Positions 25,254-33,690 of a stretch of DNA of 64,000 bases are shown here, piece after piece. The position numbers were made by a program, and so were the translations under genes. Location: positions 8,928,001 to 8,992,000 of the forward strand of contig NZ_CP063808.1 in NCBI RefSeq assembly GCF_018128905.1. The letters run 5' to 3'. This DNA comes from Streptomyces sp. A2-16 (GTDB lineage Bacteria; Actinomycetota; Actinomycetes; Streptomycetales; Streptomycetaceae). The notes under the pieces were generated by a model. It saw only the letters and a list, made by a program, of their open reading frames with translations, made no database searches and had not been told where the DNA came from. Numbering within the stretch: position 1 is the first letter of the stretch; every line of letters starts with the position of its first letter.

Positions 25254-25882
25254 CTGCCGCCGTCGTGGTTGCCGCCGGTACCGCCCTCGTGCTTGCGCAG
25301 ATAGTCGCTGAGCTCGTCGAGCTCAGCACGCACCTGGTCGATGCGGGCGGGCGCGGGGCGCTGCGGCGGGGGCGGGACGACGCCGGGGGCGGGGACCGGA
25401 GGAACCGGCGGCTGCGGCTGCGGCTGCGGCTGCGGCTGCGGCTGCGGCTGGAGCGTGGACGTGTACGGGGGCGTCGGCTGGTGCTGCGGCGACGGGGGCG
25501 GATAGCCGTAGCCGGTGTGGACGGTCGGGCCGTGCGGCGGCGGGTAGCCGACGACCCGCCTCTCCTGGTGCACCCGGATGTCCATCACCAGGAAGTACAC
25601 GCTGCTGAAGAGACCGAAGAGCAGGACCAGCGCCATGGCGACGTCGGTCCTGCGGTCGCTCTCCGGCAGCGCGCCGACCACCGCGAAGCACGCGATGGAC
25701 AACGGCAGGCTCGCCCAGGCCAGCACCCAGTCGACCCACCGTCCGCGCAGGAAGGCGACGCGGAACAGCGGTGCGCAGGCGAGCAGACCGCACGAGAGAA
25801 AACCGACGGCGGCGAGCACCACGCGCAGGGTGATGACCGTGCCCGAGTCGCGGGCGGGCGGCGCCGCGCCGTGGCCGTACAT
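25250..25882 (-). CDS. membrane protein with Pro-Gln repeat, coupled to the kinase gene
   Basis: 210 residues from the ATG at 25882 behind AGGAG. About four membrane segments lie in residues 15-125 (VLAAVGFLSCGLLACAPLF, WVLAWASLPLSIACFAVVGA, MALVLLFGLFSSVYFLVMD). Then comes a Pro/Gln/Tyr-rich tail with seven consecutive PQ dipeptides and a final predicted coiled coil (RIDQVRAELDELSDYLRKHE). I recognise no family. The 4-bp overlap with the kinase gene suggests a functional pair, for example a membrane partner or substrate of the kinase. Confidence 0.8.
   Translation of the reverse strand: MYGHGAAPPARDSGTVITLRVVLAAVGFLSCGLLACAPLFRVAFLRGRWVDWVLAWASLPLSIACFAVVGALPESDRRTDVAMALVLLFGLFSSVYFLVMDIRVHQERRVVGYPPPHGPTVHTGYGYPPPSPQHQPTPPYTSTLQPQPQPQPQPQPQPPVPPVPAPGVVPPPPQRPAPARIDQVRAELDELSDYLRKHEGGTGGNHDGGR
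25410..25451. repeat. in-frame hexamer repeat GCTGCG
   Basis: Seven tandem copies of GCTGCG encode the Pro-Gln run of the membrane protein. The 6-bp unit keeps the frame, so slippage would change length only. Confidence 0.8.
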
Positions 25883-25976
25883 GAACGCTCCTGAACCGGG
25901 ATTCGATGTGGGGTTCGAGCGTATAGGCCGATACCGACAACTGGTCACGGGTTGTACCGAACCGTTGTCGTCCTGA

Positions 25977-28139
25977 TCAGTCCGGCGCGACCGTTCCGTC
26001 CGTGAGCCCGTCGTACATCCCGCGCACGAGCTGCTCTCCGAGCCGGCCCGCGTGCCTGAGCGCCCGCTCGAACTCGTCGAGCACGCGGAAGCGTTCGCCG
26101 TAGCGTCGCTGCTCGTCGAGCGGCAGCCGGGGCAACTGGAGTCTGCGCACGTCCAGGCGGGTCGCGGTGGACGCGTAGCTGCTGGCCTGACGGTTGTTGG
26201 CGGTGCCGCGCAGGAAACCGGCCAGGAACCAGGGATCTAGCGCCGCCGGATCGGGGCGCAGCAGCACGAGGTTGCGCCCCAGGGCGGCGCCCCGTGTCGT
26301 CTCGTCGATCACCCGCGCCACCGAGCCCCCGCCGAGCACCGGTACGACGACGTCGCCCGGTTCGGTCAGCACGGCCTCCTCCTCGCTCTCGGGCAGCGTC
26401 CCGGAGGGGTCGCTCCCGGAGAGAACGTCGTGGTCGGTGAGGACAGGCACGCGTGCGTGGCCGCCGTTTCCGCCCGTGCGCAGCATCAGTGCTCCCCCGC
26501 GCGCGAGTTCGCCGACGGTGGTGAGCGGCCACCGCGCGGGGTGCGCGGAACCGGTGCGCGGCGCGGTGAGGTCCGCGGTCAGGCGCAGGGTCTCGCCCAG
26601 CCGCTCCCGCACGGCCGTGAGCTGTTCGGCGCCGTCGGCCGCCGTGGGGGGCGGCAGGTGGCGGGCGGGGGCGAGGTCCACGTCGTCGTCGAGGAGGTCG
26701 ATGACGGGCAGCGCGCGGGCCAGGCCGGGCCGTTCGGTGAAGCGGCCGGGCCGTCCGAAGGCCTGCCAGGCGTCGAGGACGGCCTCGCGCACGGCCCGCC
26801 AGTCCGGCCCGCCACGCCCCTCGCCGGCGAACTGCCCCACGTCGACGAGCAGCACCTCGGGCTGCGCGGGCGCCCTTTCGGGGCGGCGCAGCACCCACAG
26901 GTGCAGCGGGATGTTGTACGGCGGTGCCGCCCCGACCGGCAGGGCGATCACGGCCCGCAGCGCACCGCGGCGCAGCAGGTCGGCACGGATACGGCGGCCC
27001 GAGCGGCGGGATGCCGCCGCGGGCGGCATGAGCAGGACGCCGGCGCCGCCGTCCTTGAGGCGGGCGAGTGCGTGCTGGACCCAGGCGAGCTCGGACTCGG
27101 TGCGGGCCGGGAAGCCGTACTCCCAGCGCGGGTCGTAGGCGAGTTCGTCGTGGCCCCAGTTGCGCTCGTTGAACGGCGGGTGGCACAGGACGGCGTCGGC
27201 GCGCAGCTGCGGGTGGGCGTCGGCGCGCAGGGTGTCGCCGGTCGCGCCGCGCACCGTGGACCACGTGTGCAGGGCGAGCCGGAGCGTGGTGAGCGCGGCG
27301 AGTTCGGGGGCGCTGTCCTGTGCGTAGAGCTTCTGGTCGGGCCGGGTGGCGGCGGCCCGCAGCAGGGCGCCGGTGCCGCAGGCCGGGTCGAGGACGGTGC
27401 GGGCGGGGCCGGCGAGGTCGGCCATGAGACCGGCCAGGTCGGCGGGGGTGAGCGTGTACTGGCGCGGGTTCGCGTCGAGGTGCCGGCCGAGCAGGAACTC
27501 GAAGGTCTGGCGGGCGCCCAGCTCGGCGGCGAGTTCGGCGACGCCGCGCAGGAGGGGGACGGAGGGGAGGAGTTCCGCGCCGGTCGGGGTGTGAACGGCA
27601 GGGTGGGGGGTGGCGGGGAGTGCCGGGTGGGGAGTGGCGGGGAGTGCGGGGTTCACGGTGTGTGGGGCGGCGGCGTTCGCAGCGCTCTGGGCTTTCGCGC
27701 CGTTCTCGGTGTTCACAGCCGCCGTGGTGTTCACGGCCGACTCCGGCCCGAATCTCGGCGTGAACACCTCCCGCAGCACCCCGGGCAGCGTCTCGGCGAG
27801 GCGCTCGTCGGAGCCGGCGCTCACCTCCAGCCAGACCGGCGGCCGGTCGTGGATCAGGAGCAGGACGCAGCCCGCGTGGGTGAGGGCGGTGACCGGGCCG
27901 TCGGGGTGGCCGGAGAGCTGCTGCCAGACGCGCTCCCGCAGCGGCACCTCGGCGAGTTTCCCCTGCTTGCGGAGCCAGGACTCGACCTCGGCGAGCGCGA
28001 AGGACGGGCTGGTCTCGGTGCCGCCGACGGGCCTCGGGAAGTCGGCGTGCCGACGGCGCCAGTTGCTGACGGCGGCGCGGCCCACACCTGCCAGCCGTGC
28101 GATACCCGCGGCGGTCACCTCAGTCGCGTCGTCCTGCAC
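25977..28139 (-). CDS. HTH / N6-adenine methyltransferase / HsdS-like fusion with altered motif IV
   Basis: 720 residues from the GTG at 28139 (GGGGAG upstream). Residues 5-60 are an HTH (AAGIARLAGVGRAAVSNWRR). A variable Ala/Pro/Asn linker is followed by a type I-like (HsdM) methyltransferase domain with SAM motif VLDPACGTGALLRAA. At the catalytic motif IV position, where N6-adenine enzymes have NPPF or NPPY, the sequence reads CHPPFNERNWG (codon CAC). The C-terminal ~200 residues resemble a type I specificity half (WPLTTVGELARGG, then FLAGFLRGTANNRQ). No restriction subunit is adjacent. It may be an orphan methylase, a DNA-binding protein that has lost catalysis, or a regulator. The gene is divergent from the secreted protein at 28350. 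Confidence 0.85.
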   Translation of the reverse strand: MQDDATEVTAAGIARLAGVGRAAVSNWRRRHADFPRPVGGTETSPSFALAEVESWLRKQGKLAEVPLRERVWQQLSGHPDGPVTALTHAGCVLLLIHDRPPVWLEVSAGSDERLAETLPGVLREVFTPRFGPESAVNTTAAVNTENGAKAQSAANAAAPHTVNPALPATPHPALPATPHPAVHTPTGAELLPSVPLLRGVAELAAELGARQTFEFLLGRHLDANPRQYTLTPADLAGLMADLAGPARTVLDPACGTGALLRAAATRPDQKLYAQDSAPELAALTTLRLALHTWSTVRGATGDTLRADAHPQLRADAVLCHPPFNERNWGHDELAYDPRWEYGFPARTESELAWVQHALARLKDGGAGVLLMPPAAASRRSGRRIRADLLRRGALRAVIALPVGAAPPYNIPLHLWVLRRPERAPAQPEVLLVDVGQFAGEGRGGPDWRAVREAVLDAWQAFGRPGRFTERPGLARALPVIDLLDDDVDLAPARHLPPPTAADGAEQLTAVRERLGETLRLTADLTAPRTGSAHPARWPLTTVGELARGGALMLRTGGNGGHARVPVLTDHDVLSGSDPSGTLPESEEEAVLTEPGDVVVPVLGGGSVARVIDETTRGAALGRNLVLLRPDPAALDPWFLAGFLRGTANNRQASSYASTATRLDVRRLQLPRLPLDEQRRYGERFRVLDEFERALRHAGRLGEQLVRGMYDGLTDGTVAPD

Positions 28140-28258
28140 CGCCTGCTCCCCTCGTCGTACCGCACCAGGCCTGCGCCCCGCGTGTGACGCCGAGCATACC
28201 GATGCACGCAAGATCCACCCCTTCACGGCCGTGTACACGATGGAAGATGTGAATCGTG

Positions 28259-28287
28259 TTGACTCGGTTCACAGGCTCTGGTCTTAT
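28259..28287 (+). promoter_or_regulatory. promoter of the duplicated-domain secreted protein
   Basis: TTGACT (28259-28264), 17-bp spacer, TCTTAT (28282-28287). TGTGAA (28248-28253) and TTCACA (28268-28273) form an inverted repeat across the -35. Confidence 0.55.
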
Positions 28288-28349
28288 TGACCCAGCGAAC
28301 GAGCGGCCGCTGATCGGCGGTGGTCGCCGCGTCGGAGGGGGACACAGTC

Positions 28350-29057
28350 ATGGGCATGAAGGGCAAGATCGCGCTGGGTGCCGTCGTGGGAGTCGTCGTC
28401 ATCGGAGCCGTGTCGGCGAACGCCGGGGACAACGGCGACGGTGGCACCTCCGGCGGCACCGGCAAGGGCTCTTCGGCGTCCGCGGAACGCTCCGCCGGGA
28501 GCAAGAAGGACGGCAAGGGCACCAAGGGCACCGACAAGGCCGAAGTCGCCGAGAAGAAGGCCGCGTTCTCCGGGGACGGCGACTTCCAGGTCGGTTCGGA
28601 CGTCAAGCCCGGCACGTATCGCACCACCGGCAACAGCGACGGCATGTGCTACTGGGAGCGGGCCAAGGACGCCTCGGGCGAGATGGACTCGCTGCTGGCC
28701 AACGACAATGTCACCGGCACCAGTTACGTCACCGTCAAGGCCACCGACAAGCTCTTCAAGTCGAGCGACTGCAACGACTGGGAGGCCGTCGACAAGAAGG
28801 CGAAGGGCTCCCCCGCCTCCCGGATGTCCGGCGACGGCGGCATGTTCGGCGTCGGTGCGGACATCGTCCCGGGCACCTACAAGTCCACCGGCAATGCCGA
28901 CGACTCCTGCTACTGGGAGCGCACCAAGGACGCCGACCACGGCATCGACTCGATCCTCGCGAACGACAACGTCAACGGCACGGCCGTCGTCAGGATCAGC
29001 GCCTCGGACGCCTACTTCAAGACGACCGGCTGCAAGGACTGGAAGAAGACCGGCTGA
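28350..29057 (+). CDS. exported protein with an internal domain duplication
   Basis: 235 residues from the ATG at 28350 behind GGAGGGG. MGMKGKIALGAVVGVVVIGA is a signal or membrane anchor. A Lys/Ser/Gly-rich linker follows, then two copies of a ~75-residue domain. Copy 1 has GDFQVGSDVKPGTYRTTGN and CYWERAKDASGEMDSLLAND; copy 2 has GMFGVGADIVPGTYKSTGN and CYWERTKDADHGIDSILAND. Each copy has a paired Cys (SSDCNDWE and TTGCKDWK) likely to form a disulfide with the CYWER Cys. The VGxDxxPGTY pattern recurs in actinobacterial extracellular proteins of unknown function. Its TTGACT/TCTTAT promoter is visible. Confidence 0.8.
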   Translation: MGMKGKIALGAVVGVVVIGAVSANAGDNGDGGTSGGTGKGSSASAERSAGSKKDGKGTKGTDKAEVAEKKAAFSGDGDFQVGSDVKPGTYRTTGNSDGMCYWERAKDASGEMDSLLANDNVTGTSYVTVKATDKLFKSSDCNDWEAVDKKAKGSPASRMSGDGGMFGVGADIVPGTYKSTGNADDSCYWERTKDADHGIDSILANDNVNGTAVVRISASDAYFKTTGCKDWKKTG

Positions 29058-29182
29058 ACCGGCCCGTCCCCCTTCGCTCCCCTCTCGCTCCCGGTCTCCT
29101 CTTCGCTCACCACGGGGGCGCGCCCCGCACACAGGGCGCCCCGCACCTCATCACCTCACCGCATCCCCATCAAGGAATCACC

Positions 29183-29977
29183 ATGCGTCGTACCGCACTT
29201 GCCGCTCTCTGCATCGCCGCCGCGGCCACCGCCGGACTCACCGGCTGTCAGCCGGGTCAGGACAAGGCGGACAGCAGGTCGAGCGCGTCCAGCTCTTCCG
29301 CCGAGCCGGGCACGTCGGCCGCGAAGAAGGAGGCCTTCGCCGGGCTGACCGGCGGCGAGATAGCCGACCGTGCCACGAAGGCCACGACCGGCGCCTCGTC
29401 GCTGCGCATGAAGGGCGACATCCCCGACGACGAGAGCGGGGGCACCATCAGCCTCGATGTCCTCCTGAACAAGAAGGGGGAGTGCGCCGGCACCATCGGC
29501 ATGGGCGGCAAGGGCAAGGCCGACCTGATCAAGACCGGTGACGTCGTGTACATGAAGTTCGACGAGGCGCTCCTGCGCGAGCAGAGCGAGGGCGAGTCGA
29601 AGGCGGACACCGACGCGGCCGTGGCCATGCTGGCCGGCAAGTGGACCAAGACGAAGGCGACGGGTGCGGACGCCAAGGAGTTCGAGGACTTCTGCGACCT
29701 GGGCTCGGTGCTCGACGGAGCCGAGGGCAACGACTCCGACGCGAGCCGCGGCAAGACGGCCACCGTCGACGGGGCGCCGGCGATCACGCTGCACGAGAAG
29801 GACGGCAAGGACCGCTACACGCTGTACGTCGCTACCGAGGGCAAGCCGTATCTGCTGCGCATCGACAGCACGACCGGAGCGGACCGGGGGTCCGTCACCT
29901 TCAGCGACTTCGACGAACCGGTCCCGACGCAGAAGCCGGCCGGCGAGATCGTGGACCTCGACGCCCTGGGCGGCTGA
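29183..29977 (+). CDS. lipoprotein, LppX/LprG-like fold suspected
   Basis: 264 residues from the ATG at 29183 behind AAGGA. Signal peptide MRRTALAALCIAAAATAG with lipobox LTGC. After a Ser-rich linker, the mature protein (IADRATKATTGASSLRMKGD, GGTISLDVLLNKKGECAGTI, ADLIKTGDVVYMKFDEALLR) has the repeating beta pattern of the LolA-like LppX/LprAFG family, whose members bind lipids. The C-terminal half ends YLLRIDSTTGADRGSVTFSD and FDEPVPTQKPAGEIVDL. It lies 125 bp after the duplicated-domain protein gene on the same strand, perhaps with its own promoter. Confidence 0.78.
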   Translation: MRRTALAALCIAAAATAGLTGCQPGQDKADSRSSASSSSAEPGTSAAKKEAFAGLTGGEIADRATKATTGASSLRMKGDIPDDESGGTISLDVLLNKKGECAGTIGMGGKGKADLIKTGDVVYMKFDEALLREQSEGESKADTDAAVAMLAGKWTKTKATGADAKEFEDFCDLGSVLDGAEGNDSDASRGKTATVDGAPAITLHEKDGKDRYTLYVATEGKPYLLRIDSTTGADRGSVTFSDFDEPVPTQKPAGEIVDLDALGG

Positions 29978-30023
29978 GCCACCGGGACCGACGGACACGA
30001 GGACGCGGCACGCTCGAGCACAC

Positions 30024-30767
30024 TCAAAGGGCGTGCCGCATCCACACGTTGGGCTCGACGTACACCGCGTAGCCGCGTTCCGGCTCGCACCGCACCGGCA
30101 CCAGTGCCCCGGGCACCTCGACATCTCCCCGGGTGTCGAAGGGCAGCCCGGTCCAGCGGCGCCACTGTGCCAGCGAGCCGGACACCGTCATGGAGGCCGG
30201 CGCCACCGCGTGCACCGCGGCACCGGCACGGACGTGCACCCGCAGCCACGGGTCGTGCGGCAGGCCGTCGGGGCGTACGCGATGGGCGTACTCCTCGATC
30301 GGGGTGTGCGGTTCCAGGTGCTTGGCGCTGGGGCGGACGGGGGCGACGACCTCGCTGAAGCCGTGGGCGCGGGCGTTGTCGCGCATCGCCGAGAGCATCC
30401 GGGCGGACAGGCCGTGGCCCTGCGCGCGCGGGTCGACGACGACCGAGATCGCGCTGACCGTGTCGGGCCGTACGCCACGCCGCAGATCGCTGAAGGCCCA
30501 CACGAGCACCTCGTCCCAGCCCCGGGCGGGCAGTTCACCGCGGTCCTCGGCGTGGAGCGCGAAGGGGACGCTGTGGGCGTGCGCGACGATCTCACCCCGC
30601 TCGTCCTCGGCGAACAGCACGTACTCGGGGAGTTCGGCGGAGATCCGTGCGTAGTGGGCGTTGCCCACCAGGTCCTCGGTCACGAACTCAGGCCAGCTGT
30701 TGGCCATACCGAGAACGCGCTCCCGCATCTCGGGACGCTCGGCGAGACTCGCGATCCTCAGTTCCAT
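30024..30767 (-). CDS. GNAT-family N-acetyltransferase
   Basis: 247 residues from the ATG at 30767 (MELRIASLAERPEM). The acetyl-CoA binding region reads VSAISVVVDPRAQGHGLSAR, the R/Q-x-x-G-x-G/A loop of the GNAT fold, followed by MLSAMRDNARAHGFSEVVAP. The C-terminal part (DPWLRVHVRAGAAVHAVAPA, SMTVSGSLAQWRRWTGLPFD) is a further domain found in some GNAT proteins. The substrate is unknown. It converges with the lipoprotein gene and has no obvious operon partner. Confidence 0.8.
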   Translation of the reverse strand: MELRIASLAERPEMRERVLGMANSWPEFVTEDLVGNAHYARISAELPEYVLFAEDERGEIVAHAHSVPFALHAEDRGELPARGWDEVLVWAFSDLRRGVRPDTVSAISVVVDPRAQGHGLSARMLSAMRDNARAHGFSEVVAPVRPSAKHLEPHTPIEEYAHRVRPDGLPHDPWLRVHVRAGAAVHAVAPASMTVSGSLAQWRRWTGLPFDTRGDVEVPGALVPVRCEPERGYAVYVEPNVWMRHAL

Positions 30768-30863
30768 ACGATCACCGTAAGCGCGGGTCCGCCCACCGTG
30801 AAAGCGCATTTCCCGTTCGCTCCGGTGCCCGCCACGGGCCCACGACTCGTGATCTCGGGCCCG

Positions 30864-31586
30864 TCAGTCCGCGTGGAACCGCGGTGGCGCGGCCGTCGGG
30901 TTGCCACCGGTCGGGAGCTTCTGGCCGGGGCAGCCCGTGAGGACCTTCTTCATCGCGGACTTCTCCGCGGCCGTGACCCACAGGTCGTACTTCTTCTTCA
31001 CGGCGACCTGGGCGGCCACATAGGTGCACCGGTACGCCTTGTTCGGCGGCAGCCAGGTCGCCGTGTCGCCGTCCCCCTTGGAACGGTTGGTGCTCGCGTC
31101 GACGGCCAGGAGGTTGAGGGGGTCGTTGGCGAGCGCTATCCGCTTGCCGGGGTCCCAGTACTTGGCCCCCTTCTGCCAGGCGTCGGAGAGCGCGACCACA
31201 TGGTCGATGTCGACCTGACTGCGCCCGCGCCGGTAGGTCACCTCCTTGCCCGAGTACGGGTCCGACTCGAGCACGCCGTAGGAGACCTTGCAGTCCCCGC
31301 GGGTGAACTTCACGTCCTCCAGGTCGCGTTTGAGTATGTCGTCGCGGGTGTCGCAGTCGTTCGAGTCGGTGTCCGCCCACGCGGTGCCGAACCTCTCCCG
31401 CTCATACCCCGTCTTGGGGGCCCGCCCCTTCACGGTGAGCGACTCGGCCGCGGTGAGGGCAGCACCTGAACCGCCCGCGCCCCCGGTCTCCGGCGGCCCG
31501 CCGGACCCTGTGGTCGTCTCCGCCTTGCACCCGGCCACGGCGAACACCAGCACGACGGCGGCCGCGGCCCCGCCCCTCAGACGCAT
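30864..31586 (-). CDS. lipoprotein with HNH-type nuclease domain (DUF1524-like)
   Basis: 240 residues from the ATG at 31586. MRLRGGAAAAVVLVFAVAG with lipobox VAGC makes it a lipoprotein. The mature part carries the secreted-nuclease signature: YERERFGTAWADTDSNDCDT, DILKRDLEDVKF, VDIDHVVALSDAWQKGA (the catalytic His-containing beta-beta-alpha motif) and ALANDPLNLLAVDASTNRSK. Such HNH proteins are common in Streptomyces and are thought to degrade extracellular DNA. Conserved Cys pairs (NDCDTR with RGDCKV, and YRCTYV with LTGCPG) indicate oxidative folding outside. No immunity gene is adjacent. Confidence 0.88.
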   Translation of the reverse strand: MRLRGGAAAAVVLVFAVAGCKAETTTGSGGPPETGGAGGSGAALTAAESLTVKGRAPKTGYERERFGTAWADTDSNDCDTRDDILKRDLEDVKFTRGDCKVSYGVLESDPYSGKEVTYRRGRSQVDIDHVVALSDAWQKGAKYWDPGKRIALANDPLNLLAVDASTNRSKGDGDTATWLPPNKAYRCTYVAAQVAVKKKYDLWVTAAEKSAMKKVLTGCPGQKLPTGGNPTAAPPRFHAD

Positions 31587-31778
31587 CACGTGCGCCCCTC
31601 CCCTTGCAACCCGGTCCGCCCCCGCAGGGAGCGCCTTCCCTCGTACGACGTCGCGCACACCGTAGCGAGCGGGCGCACCGCGGCGTTCAGGAGGTCCGGG
31701 CCTCACTCCTTTCGAGTGGCCATGATGGACATATCGGTCGTATCGTCATTGCTGAGTCATCTCCGGAAGGAGCTCTGG

Positions 31779-31964
31779 ATGGGCATCTTCGACAGGTTCA
31801 AGAGCAACCGCCAGATGCAGGACAAGGCCAAGGACATGTCCGACATGGCGGAACGGAAGGTCAACGACCGGACGGGCAACAAGTACGAGAGCCAGGTCGA
31901 CGGCGCGCAGCAGAAGATCGAAGGGTCGCTCGGCATGGATCGTGACAGGCCCGAACAGCCGTAG
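31779..31964 (+). CDS. small antitoxin-like protein (MT0933-like)
   Basis: 61 residues from the ATG at 31779 behind GGAAGGAG. The sequence is charged and helical (MGIFDRFKSNRQMQDKAKDM, SDMAERKVNDRTGNKYESQV), matching the MT0933-like family that databases label 'antitoxin'. No toxin gene is adjacent, so the label describes the family and not a demonstrated system. An amphipathic or stress-related helical role is equally possible. Confidence 0.75.
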   Translation: MGIFDRFKSNRQMQDKAKDMSDMAERKVNDRTGNKYESQVDGAQQKIEGSLGMDRDRPEQP

Positions 31965-32063
31965 ACCCCAGGACTCACCAAGGACAGCGGCCCGCCGGGC
32001 ACGACCCGAGCGGGCCGCCTCCGTACTCGTCCACCGCGTGCCGAACGGGAGTCGCACCGGCGG

Positions 32064-32672
32064 TCACGCGGGTGGGTCGGCCGGCCATGGCAGCACCGTG
32101 AGCTGTGGCCATTCCCCTTTCCAGCGTGCGGACTTGGCCTCATAGACCTCTCTCGGAGCCAGCACCGGGTTGGGGCGGACCACGAGGTTGAACACGTCGG
32201 ACAGTCCGTGCGGCGCGTAGACGCGCCACTGCCCGTCGGGGTCCAGCCGCACGCCCAGACAGCAAGTCGTCGCGGCGAAGCGGTCGATGGCGGACTCGGT
32301 GGAGTCGAACGGCGGGCAGGGCACGTTGAACTTCTGCTCGTACCAGAGGTGCACCCGGGCCTCGTTGCGGATCTCCACCTCGGCCCGCAGGCCGGCGAAC
32401 ACCTCCTGCCCCTTCCTGATCACGGTGTCCTCGGCCTCCCAGGAGAGGTCGGTGTCGTCGAAGTAGAAGACGTCGTAGTCCCTGATGCCCTCCGTCGGGG
32501 GCCTGCCGGTGACCTCGTTCCACACCGTCTGGAACAGGCAGCCCGCCGTCACGTACCAGCCCGGCAGGTCAAGCGTCGCCGTCCCGGTCAGCACCTCGGT
32601 CAGGGTCTCGTTCCGGCAGAGCACGGAACGGAACGCGTCGAGTTGTTCCGCGAGGGGAAGTCGTCCGAGCAT
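32064..32672 (-). CDS. nucleotidyltransferase family protein
   Basis: 202 residues. YVTAGCLFQTVWNEVTGRPP followed by GIRDYDVFYFDDTDLSWEAED (G-x-x-x-x-x-W near N-terminal, then the acidic DYDVFYFDD pair) is the pattern of the nucleotidyltransferase-fold family once called DUF925, with RNEARVHLWYEQKF and STESAIDRFAATTCCLGVRL further on. The molecular function of the family is not established. The ATG at 32672 is preceded by the 3' end of the minus-strand gene at 32691. Confidence 0.8.
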   Translation of the reverse strand: MLGRLPLAEQLDAFRSVLCRNETLTEVLTGTATLDLPGWYVTAGCLFQTVWNEVTGRPPTEGIRDYDVFYFDDTDLSWEAEDTVIRKGQEVFAGLRAEVEIRNEARVHLWYEQKFNVPCPPFDSTESAIDRFAATTCCLGVRLDPDGQWRVYAPHGLSDVFNLVVRPNPVLAPREVYEAKSARWKGEWPQLTVLPWPADPPA

Positions 32673-32690
32673 CCGTCCTGACTATCACGG

Positions 32691-33587
32691 TCAGACCTTG
32701 CCGATGCCCAGGGTCGTCTCCGACGGGAGCAGCCCGGTGGACAGCACCGCGACCCAGAAGTCGCCGAGCAGATCCGCGAGCCGGTCGGCTCGGGCCGCTC
32801 CGAGCAACCGCCACGGGGCGGCGGCCAGTTGGTCTGTGTGGTGCTCCACGCGATGGCGCAGGTCGCGGCCGGCGTCCGTGGCCTCGCCGTTCCCGTGGAC
32901 CAGGCCGCGGGCCGTCAGCCACTCGCGCGCGGCCTCCCATTCGCCGGCGCTCCAGCCTCGGCTCTGGAAGCGCTCCACGGACGCGGCGCCGATCGCGGCG
33001 AAGGAGACCAGCGACTCGACCGGGTCGAGTCCGGCCACGAGCAAGGCCGCTGTGTGGCCGTCGCCGCGGTGCTCACGCAGGATCGTCGCCGCGTGCCACA
33101 GCTGGAGGTGAGGGGCCTCGGGCCACTGCGCCTCGGCATTGGCCGCGGCGAGCGGGCGGCCCGCCGTGTTCGCCGCCTCGGCCGCGCTCCGGGCCAGAGC
33201 GGCGGCCTCCGCCAGCTCAGGACTGTCGACGCGGTCGCCGAATATCGCGCGGTAGGCCCGGTCGATCCCCCGCAGCCTCGCGGCCAGCACCGCACCGGGT
33301 TCGGCGATCGCCCACGCGGAGTCGATGTGCTGGGCGACCATCCGGGGACTGAAGCTGTAGAAGGCGGACGCCACGCGCTCGGCGCCCACCGGTCCCAACG
33401 GCGCGGCCCGCAGCGGGAAGTAGCTCGGCCAGCGCTCCTTCGTGTCGTACCCGAGCGCGGCCGCCTCCTCGAAGACCTCCGGTGCGTAGTACAGCACCGC
33501 GTGCAGGGGCTCCAGCAGATGCCAGAGCCGGCGCACCTGGCTCAGCTCCACCGCACCCGCATCGATCCCGTCGCCGTGCATCGACAT
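32691..33587 (-). CDS. SCO6745-family helical protein
   Basis: 298 residues from the ATG at 33587; a second ATG is at 33581. The sequence (RRLWHLLEPLHAVLYYAPEV, SYFPLRAAPLGPVGAERVAS, AFYSFSPRMV) matches the SCO6745 family, all-helical proteins with a winged-helix-like C-terminal half (EWEAAREWLTARGLVHGNGE). The function is unknown. The gene is divergent from a TetR regulator gene, and the shared gap carries a duplicated 23-bp sequence and a TTGACA promoter directed at this gene, so the TetR protein is its likely repressor. Confidence 0.8.
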   Translation of the reverse strand: MSMHGDGIDAGAVELSQVRRLWHLLEPLHAVLYYAPEVFEEAAALGYDTKERWPSYFPLRAAPLGPVGAERVASAFYSFSPRMVAQHIDSAWAIAEPGAVLAARLRGIDRAYRAIFGDRVDSPELAEAAALARSAAEAANTAGRPLAAANAEAQWPEAPHLQLWHAATILREHRGDGHTAALLVAGLDPVESLVSFAAIGAASVERFQSRGWSAGEWEAAREWLTARGLVHGNGEATDAGRDLRHRVEHHTDQLAAAPWRLLGAARADRLADLLGDFWVAVLSTGLLPSETTLGIGKV

Positions 33588-33617
33588 GACACAACCCCCG
33601 TCGCATTCGCCCATCGA

Positions 33618-33674
33618 GAACTTGACACTGACTAGATTGCCTCGACCCGTCGAACTTGTCAATGCCTAGATTGC
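33618..33674. promoter_or_regulatory. duplicated operator-like sequence between SCO6745-like and tetR genes
   Basis: A 23-bp sequence at 33618-33640 recurs at 33652-33674 with three or so mismatches; both contain CTAGATTGC and start GAACTTG, period 34 bp. On the minus strand TTGACA (33662-33657), 17 bp, CAATCT (33639-33634) is a promoter for the 33587 gene that overlaps both copies. Confidence 0.6.
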
Positions 33675-33690
33675 GGGTACGCTGCCGACC

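Noticed and set aside
25410..25451. Regulatory microsatellite
   Set aside because: The hexamer run lies inside a coding frame and encodes PQ; a regulatory role is not needed to explain it.
31779..31964. Toxin-antitoxin module
   Set aside because: The small protein resembles a family labelled antitoxin but no toxin-like gene is adjacent.
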